The position numbers were made by a program, and so were the translations under genes. Shown here piece after piece: positions 9,595 through 17,987 of a DNA stretch of 64,000 nt. Within the stretch, counting starts at the first letter, position 1, and each line of letters starts with the position of its first letter. The notes beneath the pieces were generated by a model. The model was given only the letters and a program-made list of their open reading frames with translations, searched no databases and was not told where the DNA came from. The stretch spans positions 7,443,501 to 7,507,500 of the forward strand of contig NZ_JANADR010000001.1 of the NCBI RefSeq assembly GCF_024199925.1, given 5' to 3'. This DNA is from Bradyrhizobium sp. CCGUVB1N3 (lineage in GTDB: Bacteria > Pseudomonadota > Alphaproteobacteria > Rhizobiales > Xanthobacteraceae).

Positions 9595-9849
9595 TTATGA
9601 ATTTCGCTTCGCGATCTTGGGACGTGCTTTGCAAAATTCTTCGTCAGGCAAGACAAGGTCGACGTGACTGACGCCCAGCGTGCTTGCGAGCTCGAACAGC
9701 GTCACTACAGTCGGATTGCGCTGACCACACTCCAACTTGCTGATGTATTGTTGAGTGAAGCCGGAGGCCTCGGCGAATTTCTCCTGCGTGAAGCCCTTCC
9801 GCTTCCGCAGCTTTAAGAAATTCCGGCCCACCAACTGGCGCATGTCCAT
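9595..9849 (-). CDS. qseC: Xre-family regulator, QseC-like
   Basis: 84 residues, almost entirely a Cro/CI-type helix-turn-helix (LRKRKGFTQEKFAEASGFTQ, then QYISKLECGQRNPTV) at about residues 12-66. It is divergent from a small DUF2285 gene, which is exactly the qseC/qseM arrangement of ICEMlSym of Mesorhizobium loti R7A. There QseC binds the shared intergenic region and switches the antiactivator gene qseM on or off. Either ATG (9849 or 9843) could be the start. The assignment rests on context, size and fold; Xre proteins are common, so the name is an inference. Confidence 0.7.
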   Translation of the reverse strand: MDMRQLVGRNFLKLRKRKGFTQEKFAEASGFTQQYISKLECGQRNPTVVTLFELASTLGVSHVDLVLPDEEFCKARPKIAKRNS

Positions 9850-9865
9850 CTGCGCAAGTTGCGTC

Positions 9866-9896
9866 TTTACATACTAGGAGGTTTATCGCCTATAAT
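9866..9896 (+). promoter_or_regulatory. Candidate qseM promoter and QseC operator
   Basis: TTTACA (9866-9871) and TATAAT (9891-9896), 19 bases apart, form a plausible promoter toward qseM. Between them an imperfect dyad, TAGGAG (9875-9880) and CGCCTA (9887-9892), overlaps the -10 box and would suit an Xre-type repressor. The site also lies 26 bases upstream of the qseC start. Confidence 0.5.
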
Positions 9897-10014
9897 ATGT
9901 ATTCTCGGGTTGGGACCGAACCAGGGAATAGAGCTAAGGTGCGACCTTCAGCGAGCAAGCCCCGCGCGTCGAGTCGCCACCGACACGTTTGTTCTCATAC
10001 TTTGCGGGATTCTC

Positions 10015-10290
10015 ATGCAAACGCCTCTTGACCCCGATGTCGCGGACTTGGCGCCCACAGATGCGGCGCTGACGTCATATGATGAGCAGCATCTGGTGAC
10101 GTATTGGCGGCTCCTCGATGCCGAGGCCGATGGCGCTGATTGGAGCGAAGTAGCCAGGATCGTGTTGCATATCGATCCGGATCGCGAGCCAGGGCGCGCT
10201 CGCAGTGCATTCGACAGCCATTTGGCACGCGCAAAATGGATGGCGGACCAGGGCTACCGCGACCTGCTTCGCGTTGGCGCTCCCAAATAG
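10015..10290 (+). CDS. qseM: DUF2285 antiactivator, QseM-like
   Basis: 91 residues from the ATG at 10015; the open frame extends to 9859 but the upstream part is not DUF2285-like. The core (YDEQHLVTYWRLLDAEADGA; ARSAFDSHLARAKWMADQGY) is a stand-alone DUF2285 domain. In R7A, QseM of this size binds both TraR and FseA and holds ICE excision and transfer off. Here it sits between a divergent Xre gene and a split fseA, supporting the same job. A leader of about 110 bases separates it from the candidate promoter. Confidence 0.72.
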   Translation: MQTPLDPDVADLAPTDAALTSYDEQHLVTYWRLLDAEADGADWSEVARIVLHIDPDREPGRARSAFDSHLARAKWMADQGYRDLLRVGAPK

Positions 10291-10355
10291 CAAAAAATCA
10301 TCGTCTGGATTGCATAAGGAGAAAGAATTTCTCCCGTTGATGGCGTGATCGACTA

Positions 10356-10377
10356 TGTGCATCACGCGTGATGCACA
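10356..10377 (+). promoter_or_regulatory. Perfect 22-bp palindrome, probable tra box
   Basis: TGTGCATCACG followed directly by its reverse complement CGTGATGCACA. The outer TGTGCA...TGCACA matches the style of TraR-binding tra boxes. It lies 76 bases upstream of the fseA start and 66 bases after qseM. In R7A, TraR with its acyl-homoserine lactone activates the fseA operon. No traR or traI is in the window. Confidence 0.7.
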
Positions 10378-10452
10378 ATTCGTGGCTTCCATAACAACCC
10401 CAGGCTTTATAGACACTGCGCCGCAATTTCGATTTTGCGGGAGATCACAGCA

Positions 10453-11221
10453 GTGTCTAAATTCGACTGGCGCTCACCGGCGTCGTATCAGAGCGTCAAA
10501 GATGGCGAGACGTCGGATTTCGCCTGGGAAATCCTCCGTCGCAATCCCAAGTATCAAGCTGACTATCGGAACACGGTTTCGAAACACGGGCAGGTGACTC
10601 CGGAATTTCGGAGGAGATGGGGCCTCTGCTTTCGCTCATGACCCGCAGAGGTCCTTTCATCAGCAGGCCATCTTCTGGGCGCCGGAGGCTTTACCGGCGG
10701 TGTTACCGATCGTTCGGAGCGCTTCCGGCTCGGATATCGTTGCCGCTGCGCTTGCGCTTGCCGAACCTGCATCGGACAGGATCAGAAAGGCAGCGGATGG
10801 TTGGCATGTTGTATTGCGCATTCACGGAGCCAAACATCATCTGTGGCTGAAACAGGCCCCGCAGTTCGGTGCCACTTATGCATTCGAACTGCCGCCTGAC
10901 GCGTTTGAGATCCGTGCCCATGCCGCAAATCGGTTGTTGCGTGCGATCAACGGTCGCCCGACAGGACCTCCGTTTCATCATCTATCGGTACAACGACGTA
11001 AGCGATTGGCGCTGGCGCTGCGCGCGCTCGATGGATGCATGGATGGCGCCTCCTATCGTGCCATCGCCGAGGTGTTGTTTGGTTCAAGACGCGTCTCCGA
11101 GCGCGCCTGGAAAACCCACGACCTGCGCAGCCGAGTTATTCGCCTGGTTAAGGCGGGTTTGGCGCTGATGCGCCGCGGCTATCGTGCCTTGCTCCGTCCT
11201 GCGTCTCGCAAAAAATCGTGA
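10453..11221 (+). CDS. fseA: FseA-like excision activator, joined by +1 frameshift
   Basis: Two frames make one protein. The first (10453-10641, GTG start, GGGAG ten bases upstream, 62 residues) is the DUF6499-type domain (KFDWRSPASYQ; DFAWEILRRNPKYQADYR). The second (open from 10598 to 11221, without its own good start) is a DUF2285 domain (HQQAIFWAPEALPAVLPIV; LLRAINGRPTGPPFHHLS). Shifting +1 after TTT at 10630-10632 gives WGLCF-AHDPQ and a 255-residue fusion. In ICEMlSym R7A the homologous msi172/msi171 pair is joined by programmed +1 frameshifting to give FseA, which activates rdfS and hence excision. Random mutation is possible but less likely given the matching position and direction. 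Confidence 0.78.
10630..10641 (+). other. Predicted +1 frameshift site of fseA
   Basis: Zero-frame codons are TTT CGC TCA TGA. A Phe-tRNA moving from TTT to TTC (10631-10633) enters the frame GCT CAT GAC. The zero-frame stop is three codons later. Confidence 0.6.
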
Positions 11222-11259
11222 GGCGAAAATCATTGCTCAACCTGCGAGAGGAGTTCTTT

Positions 11260-11410
11260 AAAGCATGATCCGGACCCGAAGGGCCGCGTTAGCGCAAAGT
11301 GTGAAGCGGTTTTCCGTCGCGACAAACGCGGAACGCGTTTGCGCGGAGATCATGCGCAAACAATAACCTAAAGCGCGATGACGATTCATCCTAATCTCAT
11401 CGCGCTTTAG
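11260..11410. repeat. Rhizobiales intergenic repeat with terminal palindrome
   Basis: Begins AAAGCATGATCCGGA, contains GTGTGAAGCGGTTTTCCG and GATCATGCGCAAACAATAAC, and ends in an inverted repeat CTAAAGCGCGATGA (11368-11381) / TCATCGCGCTTTAG (11397-11410). I recognise this as a dispersed repeat common in Bradyrhizobium and Rhodopseudomonas genomes. It directly follows fseA and could form a strong hairpin in the mRNA. Confidence 0.75.
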
Positions 11411-11857
11411 TGCCATCGTGACGGAACCTGGGATGCAAGTCTTGGCGTGTTGCGGAGCCATCGCTGGGTGCCGCGACACGCTGCGGGTTCATTTCGCTTG
11501 CAGTAAGCAAACGTCAGCTCTGACGCCAGACTGGCTGGACTGGGTAGGTCGGCCGAGGTCAAGACCTCGGACGCGCTGAGGTTCCCTGAAATTTAGCGAG
11601 CTCAATTGTAGAAGAGCGGCTTGTGCATTGCCTATGCGCCTGGCGCTCGGGAAATTCTGACGAGAGCAAGCGAGCAATCGTTCTGACCTGTACCGGATAC
11701 CTCGGCCATCTCTGTCTCAAATCTCGCAAGCGGTTCTCTAATGTCAGTTTTCTTGCGCATGATAGCTGGAGCGGTGTCTCAGATTGCGATCTGAAATGAC
11801 GAGGTCTGCCCGAGCCGCATGATCTTGCCCCCGCAATGTCATCATGCTGGCACGCCT
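11411..11857. other. No gene; hairpin at 11553-11570
   Basis: CCGAGGTC-AA-GACCTCGG is an 8-bp perfect hairpin. The minus-strand frame 11559-11861 continues past the sulfotransferase stop but has no family resemblance. Confidence 0.4.
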
Positions 11858-13063
11858 TCACGAATGGCCTCCCGCCAGCGCATCTCGATCGGCCTTCGTA
11901 GCCGTGAGTTCCTCATTCAACTGCGCCGCGATCGAATTTGCCATCCGCAAATTCTCTTCCTTCTTGGTCGCGGCCAGACGTTGCGCTTGCTGAAATACCG
12001 AGGGCCCGAAAGCCAACGAGGAGTTTTCCTCAGCTTGCCGACCAATACTGTCCAGCTCGGCGCCATCAGCGGGGATGTCGAATGGCCTCCCTGTCTTGCC
12101 GTCCAGAAAATCCCAGCAGGTCCGAAACAAGTGGCGATAGCCTTCCGTTGCTTCTGGCCCCTTATCAACGACGCCGGCTTGCTTTGCGAACTGAAGGTCC
12201 TGCTCATAGCCGAGCTCTATCAAGAGCTTCGCCCCAACCAGGTTCGTCACGACCTGCATCTCTTCGATGCTCAAGTCAGTTTGCCAAGCCTGCACTGAGC
12301 GTTCATCGACGGCCTTTCTCTCCAGGATCTTGCGATCCCCGAAAGCGCTGGACCGGAGATAGTCCGTTTGCCCCATCGGCGCCGATCCCATCTCGGTCGG
12401 AGTGTAACCAAGGCCGGCAAGCACGCGCCGAATTTCCTCGTCGGAGTGCGCCACAAGGACCTCGTAATGTACCACCTGCGTCTGAGGTCGACTGCGGTAC
12501 GCTGCCAACGCGGGCAGGCCCAGAACGAGGTCGGCGAGAGAAGATGCGATTGCGGGCGTGGGCTGGCCCAACGCAATATCGGCGAGACACGATGCGATCG
12601 CGGACGGAGAACTTGCGGCCAGGAGAGGGACGCCCCACGTCGATTTCAGTGATGCGGCAATAGCGTAGGGGTTACGCATGAGAACGAGTCGCGGTGCCTC
12701 CGGATAGAGGGAATCCAAGAAGTCGAGCACCGTCCAATAGCGCGGCGTCTTGTCGATGAGGGTGCGTTTGCCTGCAGCGGCCAAATACCGGCCATAAGCT
12801 GCATCGGCAAAAGCGCGGGTAACGATCGTTCGATCTATTCGTCCCAAGAACTCCGAGGTTGCGGTGTGAACCAGTGATGCGCCGGCTGGGTGACGGTGGT
12901 CGACTTTACCGAAGGCCTCAAGTGCCAACATGAGCCAGGGCTCAGGCGGAGCCAAAATATCCGGGTGCCGCTGAAGCAAATGCGCTAGCAGCGTCGTCCC
13001 CGAGCGCGGAAGACCGAGAAGAAAGCACAGTGCAGGCGAATGGCTTGCATCGTGGTTCATCAT
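11858..13063 (-). CDS. Sulfotransferase-family protein
   Basis: 401 residues. FLLGLPRSGTTLLAHLL at about 14-30 is the 5'-phosphosulfate loop of PAPS-dependent sulfotransferases, and RLVLMRNPYAIAASLKS near 125-141 fits the 3'-phosphate-binding motif. The domain fills about residues 10-290. The rest is a charged, probably coiled-coil tail (ATKKEENLRMANSIAAQLNE) that stops abruptly and may once have led into another domain. The family sulfates sugars or other small molecules, which in rhizobia can include surface or signal glycans; the substrate is unknown. It lies inside the ICE block in the opposite direction, so it is probably an insertion. Confidence 0.7.
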   Translation of the reverse strand: MMNHDASHSPALCFLLGLPRSGTTLLAHLLQRHPDILAPPEPWLMLALEAFGKVDHRHPAGASLVHTATSEFLGRIDRTIVTRAFADAAYGRYLAAAGKRTLIDKTPRYWTVLDFLDSLYPEAPRLVLMRNPYAIAASLKSTWGVPLLAASSPSAIASCLADIALGQPTPAIASSLADLVLGLPALAAYRSRPQTQVVHYEVLVAHSDEEIRRVLAGLGYTPTEMGSAPMGQTDYLRSSAFGDRKILERKAVDERSVQAWQTDLSIEEMQVVTNLVGAKLLIELGYEQDLQFAKQAGVVDKGPEATEGYRHLFRTCWDFLDGKTGRPFDIPADGAELDSIGRQAEENSSLAFGPSVFQQAQRLAATKKEENLRMANSIAAQLNEELTATKADRDALAGGHS

Positions 13064-13904
13064 TCAACATCCCATCCTTGGCCAGACCGAGCGTCCGTCC
13101 TGAACCCTTCGTCCGGTCGAAAGAAACATCGCCAGCAATGGTGATCCAGATGGGTTTCAACCATCCCCATCCTGAAGTGACGTGTCATCCGCGAGGATGA
13201 CATCATGCCGCGACAACCATCCGATCACATTGTGGTCGCGCTCTGGCGTATTCGCTGCATGATCACCACTGCGGGCTTCGGATCGACGCAAGCGCGGCAC
13301 GTCCGATTAAGGCATTGCGTACAGAGATTGTTGGTAGTTCAGCGTTGTTGCGGACAGATTGCATCTTGTATCGCTCCCAATTGCAGCGGATCTCGAAGAC
13401 GAGCCTATCCATGTTTCGCACGATCTGGGTGCCATGAACTCAATCCAGTAAGCCAGCCACAGCACTGGACCCGCAATCTGCTGCGACCAATTTCCTTGCG
13501 AGGTCAGAGCTTTCAAAGCATCGCTCAGTCGCACGGAGCTAAGCGGTATAGAGAGCCTCTGAAAACCCATAACGTGGTTTATTGGAAATAGGTGGCTGCG
13601 CGACAGAGGAAGTCCGTCGCTTCGAGCCGGCACGATGCCGTTCACGTCGCTAGCCAAAGAAGACGGTCGCAATGGGCAGGTGTCGGCCGATGCTCGCCGC
13701 AAACGTTAGAGTGCTTCCCAGAAGCCTTGGCAAAGATGATAATCGGTCCATTTCGGTGTTTGCCAACCTGACCCGCATTATCCGCCACGCTTGAGATCGG
13801 CGGAAATCAATAGTTTTGATCGAACACATCCAGAGCGTGGATTGATGCCGTATCGTTCAACGACCCCCGTATCTGAAAGAGACACGGCAATCAGTTCTGT
13901 GCGC
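13064..13904. other. No supported gene
   Basis: About 840 bases upstream of the sulfotransferase gene. Open frames at 13205-13591 (+) and 13307-13702 (-) have no recognisable family or ribosome site. Confidence 0.35.
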
Positions 13905-14250
13905 GTTATCCAGTCAAGCTGCCGCTCGATGCAGCTTTCGATACCGGCGCAGACGCCTTATATCGTCCGTGGGCGCACAATCGCGCGCCGCCCACCTGGA
14001 CCTCTGTTCATTTACCCCAGCGCCGCGAAGGTTTGAGGTTGATGCTGCGAGCCGTCGAAGGACACATCGATGCCCACCGCTCCATCGCACAATTGGTGTT
14101 CGACCTCGAACGATTCCTCAGCGCGCCTCTAAACCCACGAGCGACCCAGCTGACTATCGCTTTGCGTCACCTGTTTGGGCTGAGGTGCGGAGATCGACGG
14201 ATGGTGCTCTGCCTGTCATCTCGCAAGGAACGGAGCAGGGGTGCCGAAAA
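13905..14250 (+). pseudogene. Decayed DUF2285 gene
   Basis: Frame-broken sequence shows DUF2285-like pieces: KLPLDAAFDTGADALYRPWA, then RREGLRLMLRAVEGHIDAHR in the same frame, then FGL and later fragments in other frames. DUF2285 genes often sit just ahead of rdfS in this ICE family. Several indels prevent a full product. Confidence 0.5.
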
Positions 14251-14357
14251 TCATCCCCGCATCTTCGGCATCCCCTTAAGTGCTTCTACTCCGCCATCAT
14301 GCTCGTCGGCGCGCGATCAGACGCGCGAGCCCTCCAGATGAGCACGGAGCCCCTCAA

Positions 14358-14636
14358 ATGCCCGACCCGACCGCCGGCTTGCCGCCGCGATACTTACGAA
14401 CCCCCGAAGCGGCACGCTTTCTCGGCCTGTCCGGCCGAACTTTGGAAAAGCATCGCACCTATGGCACCGGGCCGACCTATCGCAAGCTCGGTGGGCGCGT
14501 TGTTTATGCGCTTGAAGACCTAAAAGCCTGGGTGGACCGCGGAGCAAAGAAATCAACCAGCGATCCCGGCATAGGCACGGTCTTGCCTGCAAAGCGGCAT
14601 GGACCCACTCCGTATGCGGGCAAGGAGCGGCGCTGA
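14358..14636 (+). CDS. rdfS: RdfS-like excisionase (recombination directionality factor)
   Basis: 92 residues from the ATG at 14358, with GGAG eight bases upstream. PPRYLRTPEAARFLGLSGRT followed by LEKHRTYGTGPTYRKLGGR is a winged helix-turn-helix of the AlpA/excisionase type. This sequence style is typical of RdfS in ICEMlSym-type elements, where RdfS makes the tyrosine integrase IntS excise the element and its expression is driven by FseA. The gene leads the mobilisation gene cluster (repA remnant to copG) here as in those ICEs. It looks intact. Confidence 0.75.
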   Translation: MPDPTAGLPPRYLRTPEAARFLGLSGRTLEKHRTYGTGPTYRKLGGRVVYALEDLKAWVDRGAKKSTSDPGIGTVLPAKRHGPTPYAGKERR

Positions 14637-14640
14637 TCCA

Positions 14641-15620
14641 TGTCGAACAACACATGCTCTGCTTATCGCCAACGTCACTCGGAGCGCGGTCAACTCAGAT
14701 CTGTTTCGCTCATTGTCCGGCGATCTCATGCCGCGCGATGCGCCAGACCTGACGGCATGTCCGATCTTCTCGCCCAAAAAGTCGAAACGGATTGTGCCGA
14801 TCGAGCTCCGCGCCGGGACAATCATGACTCGTATGGAGCCTGTGCAGGAACATGGCATGGAGCCGATTTGGGATGCGGGCGTTGTGACCTTGGCCGCTTT
14901 GCAGATTACCGAGGCTCGAGAAGCCGGCTTGAAACCATCCGGGTTGATGAAACCACCTCATACGAGATCCTGACCTACTTAGATCGCGGCTCCAGCCTGC
15001 GCGACTGCGAACGTCAAGGCAGCACTCGGCCGGCTGCAATCAGTAAGGTCATGAACGCGATTTGTCGGCCGACCGAGCGCCGCCAGCATCGCTTCTCCGG
15101 ATCAACACATGGAAGGAAACGGCAGATATGCACCGCCATGCCTGCGGAATCGAGCTGATCTTACCGAATTGGCTCTACACTGGGGTTTTCGATGATGCCC
15201 CCGTGTTGACGATGGACCGAGCCAATTTCGATTTGACTGGCGGATTTGAACGCTGGCTCTTTCGCCCCGTGCGAAAATATGGCTGCCGTCAAACGTGCGG
15301 CTGCAGCTTTGATTTTGTGCACCTCCACGCCAAGTCGAGCAGCCGATCCTCGCTCAAGCACTTTACTTACGACCTGCGCCAGTTCGTCCCTCGACGGACT
15401 TCACCCGGGTATCGGCTTGTCATTACGCGCGACACTGACGCTGAGGAGCGATCGAACTTCGCGCCACTTCAGGTCCGTCCCCCTTGCAGAAAGGCTGCGA
15501 AGGTACGGGCGCATCTCAAAGCCGGAGGAAGGCCTGCAAATTGCATCGTGCCATCACGGACCAGAACTGTCGTGCCATCGGCGACCGCAACTTCGTACTA
15601 TCGGGAACGGAATTCACTGC
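14641..15620 (+). pseudogene. Replication initiator protein A-like pseudogene
   Basis: Coding remains in at least three frames: SDLFRSLSGDLMPRDAPDL and EHGMEPIWDAGVVTLAALQI (frame starting 14599), then YEILTYLDRGSSLRDCE (frame of 14640), then IELILPNWLYTGVFDDAPVL and DLTGGFERWLFRPVRKYG (frame of 15062). Together they follow the order of the plasmid-type replication initiator A usually found between rdfS and parA in these ICEs. At least two frameshifts destroy it. No parA is found after it; the 15.65-15.87 kb stretch holds only short open frames. Confidence 0.65.
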
Positions 15621-15870
15621 CAAGGGTTTGCTGTGCGATCGCTTTCCGCTCCCCTAACTCGGCTAATCCCAAATCCCTCGGATTGCTTATAACGGATCAG
15701 ATCCGTTCGTCTGCGATCGGCAAGGTAACCGCCGCGAAAATCCAGGAGCGGCGCCGACCTCCATCTCGCGACAGCCACTCAGCTGCAGCCAACGTTATTG
15801 CTGCCGTTGGCCGAAAGATAGGCGCCTGTTGGCGCGGACCAGAGACGTCTGTGAACAAAGGAAGCGTCAG

Positions 15871-16329
15871 ATGAGCGATGTCACAACTGTCGAACTCTTG
15901 TGGATCGAAGGGCGGTTCGAGAACCGAATTCGGTTCGGCCGGCCCGTATCGGAAAAGATCATTGACCGCCACCGCCGCGTTCTGTCATTTGCAACCGGCA
16001 GCATTTTCGCTTTCGTGCGCTGGACGTCCAACGAGTTTGGAACCGTTCTGTCCCGCATCGACATCTTGCGCGCTGCAGCGCCCCGGCAGCGATATTCGAC
16101 CGTCCCTTGGGTCAATCCCGGCGGGGAGAGCCTGATGCGATTGTCAGGTTGGACAAAGGTCGAGCGCGCACTGCAATTGATCGATGCGGTGGAGGCACTT
16201 GATATCAATCCTGCAGATGCTGCGCCAGAGTACTGGCATCACGTTCACAACCGTCTCTCTGTCAACGAAAGCCCGCGAAGCTACACCCGTGCGCGCCATC
16301 AGGCTTGGCTGCGAAAACGGGGGCTCTGA
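15871..16329 (+). CDS. DUF2840 family protein
   Basis: 152 residues from the ATG at 15871, with AAGGAAG ten bases upstream. The sequence (TTVELLWIEGRFENRIRFGR; FAFVRWTSNEFGTVLSRIDI) is a DUF2840 member, a family of unknown function found in conjugative elements next to traF. Its stop overlaps the traF start by one base (TGATG), so the two are translationally coupled. Confidence 0.8.
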   Translation: MSDVTTVELLWIEGRFENRIRFGRPVSEKIIDRHRRVLSFATGSIFAFVRWTSNEFGTVLSRIDILRAAAPRQRYSTVPWVNPGGESLMRLSGWTKVERALQLIDAVEALDINPADAAPEYWHHVHNRLSVNESPRSYTRARHQAWLRKRGL

Positions 16330-16835
16330 TGGGCCGGCTATCAATTATGCTTGCGATCTGCGGATCGGCAGCTCTCGCGTTGTTCTCGGACAGAGAGGCG
16401 CCGCCATCGTACATCTGGAATGCTTCAGAAAGTGTTCCGATCGGCTTCTATCGTCTGCAACCAGCGCGACAATTGACCGTCAATGAGCTCGTGGCGGTTC
16501 GGCCGTCCGAGCCACTTGCGAGCTTCCTGGATTTAAACGGTTATCTGCCGACCGGTGTTCCCATGCTCAAGCGCGTCCTGGCGCTGCCGGGACAAACCGT
16601 TTGCAGAACTGGCCTCGTCATCTCCGTCGACAACATCCAGATGGGACTGGCGCGGGAGCGCGATGCACGTGGCCGGCCGCTGCCGGTTTGGCTCGGATGC
16701 CACCTCATAGCGTCAGATGAAGTCTTTCTCATGAACTGGCAGTCGGCGGACTCCTTTGATAGCCGCTACTTTGGGCCAATTCCAGCATCCGCCGTGATCG
16801 GACAAGTGCTCCCCGTGTGGACAAAGGGAGACTAA
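16329..16835 (+). CDS. traF: TraF conjugative-pilin signal peptidase (S26)
   Basis: 168 residues. An N-terminal membrane segment (MLAICGSAALALFSD) is followed by S26 peptidase boxes: ESVPIGFYRLQP with the catalytic Ser of the SxPxGxY pattern, and GVPMLKRVLALPGQTVCR with the catalytic Lys, then DEVFLMNWQSADSFDSRYFG. TraF processes or cyclises the pilin (TrbC) of the mating pore in RP4/Ti-type systems. Here the trb genes are missing from the window. It overlaps DUF2840 and is followed two bases later by the transglycosylase. Confidence 0.85.
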   Translation: MGRLSIMLAICGSAALALFSDREAPPSYIWNASESVPIGFYRLQPARQLTVNELVAVRPSEPLASFLDLNGYLPTGVPMLKRVLALPGQTVCRTGLVISVDNIQMGLARERDARGRPLPVWLGCHLIASDEVFLMNWQSADSFDSRYFGPIPASAVIGQVLPVWTKGD

Positions 16836-16837
16836 TC

Positions 16838-17746
16838 TTGCTGAGGCTACCTCGTGGCTATGCAATCTCGCCGGTCGATGGATCGCCGCACCTTCACTCC
16901 ATCCCGGCCAGATTCTTGAAGACGATCGTGCGCGGTGCGTGTCTGCGATGGCCTCGTACCCGGTGGCCGAACCCGCTACCCGTCGCCTTCGCGAGCGCAA
17001 ACGGCTGCGTTTCAATCCCTACCATGGCGGTCTGCGTCTTGGGAGTTGTGTTGGTCCTCGAATTGTACTCGAACGCTTGGGCTGAGACCGCAATCCCGGC
17101 CCCCGGCTCCCATTCGCTCAGCTCCCTGGATGTCGATCCATATACCGCCTTCGTCGCCGAAGCTTCCCGCCGATTTGCGATCCCGGAGCACTGGATCTGT
17201 GCTGTCGTGCGGGTCGAGAGCAGCGGCAACGTGGGCGCCGTATCCTCTCGGGGAGCGTTGGGCCTGATGCAAATCATGCCCCAGACCTGGGTTGCCTTAA
17301 GTATTCGCTACAACCTCGGTGTCGACCCCTTTGACCCCCGCGACAACATTTTCGCAGGCACGGCCTACCTTCGCGAGATGCTCGACCGGTTTGGATCTGA
17401 AGGATTTCTCGCAGCTTACAACGCCGGTCCAGAGCGGTACGAAGCGTATCTGGCTACGGGGCGACCACTACCTCGGGAAACGCAGGTTTACGTCGCCAGG
17501 CTCAAAGGATTGGTTGGCATCAAACGGGACGAGGTTGCGAGTTTGGCCATCCGACGCACTCTTCCCTGGCGGCAGGCAGCACTATTCTTTGATCGCTCCG
17601 ACGGCGCGTCGGTCAATGCCAGATCGAAATCGGCTCTGCATTCAATGAACAGCCCGAAAGATCTCTCCAACCTGGGAATGCTTGCCTTCGTACCTGACGC
17701 GACCAAGCTCTTTGTGCAGCGATCAACCGAAGCGGAGTCCCGATGA
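16838..17746 (+). CDS. Lytic transglycosylase of the transfer system
   Basis: 302 residues using the TTG at 16838, which has GGGAGA six bases upstream; a GTG at 16817 inside traF is an alternative. A hydrophobic segment (about residues 60-80) precedes an SLT domain: WICAVVRVESSGNVGAVSSR with the catalytic Glu, then LGLMQIMPQTW, then AYNAGPERYEAYLATGRPLP. It would open the peptidoglycan for the transfer apparatus. It sits in the conserved order traF - transglycosylase - rlxS. Confidence 0.8.
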   Translation: MLRLPRGYAISPVDGSPHLHSIPARFLKTIVRGACLRWPRTRWPNPLPVAFASANGCVSIPTMAVCVLGVVLVLELYSNAWAETAIPAPGSHSLSSLDVDPYTAFVAEASRRFAIPEHWICAVVRVESSGNVGAVSSRGALGLMQIMPQTWVALSIRYNLGVDPFDPRDNIFAGTAYLREMLDRFGSEGFLAAYNAGPERYEAYLATGRPLPRETQVYVARLKGLVGIKRDEVASLAIRRTLPWRQAALFFDRSDGASVNARSKSALHSMNSPKDLSNLGMLAFVPDATKLFVQRSTEAESR

Positions 17747-17987
17747 TCGCAATCGCATTTCGTCGCGTGTTGTCGAAGTTTGTCGCGCGTTGGAGAGTGC
17801 TGGGGAGGGAGCAGGGAATAGCCGACCGCGGATGGCAGGATAAAAGCCGCAAGGTGCGGCCGGTCGGTCGGGTGAGAATTGCCAGTAAATTCAGATACGC
17901 TCCAAACATTGCGAACATCTGCCACAACTTGTCATTTTCGCCACAACACTGTCTTGGCTCGGCTTTCTGCACATTGCGGAGACCAAG
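17747..17987. promoter_or_regulatory. Candidate oriT/promoter region before the relaxase
   Basis: 241 bases between the transglycosylase and the relaxase. It holds the inverted repeat GCCGC-AAGGT-GCGGC (17846-17860) and A/T-richer sequence near 17880-17960. In related ICEs oriT lies upstream of rlxS, which is the only reason for the call. Confidence 0.3.

Noticed and set aside
13205..13702. Overlapping ORFs on both strands
   Set aside because: No ribosome site, biased composition and no family resemblance.
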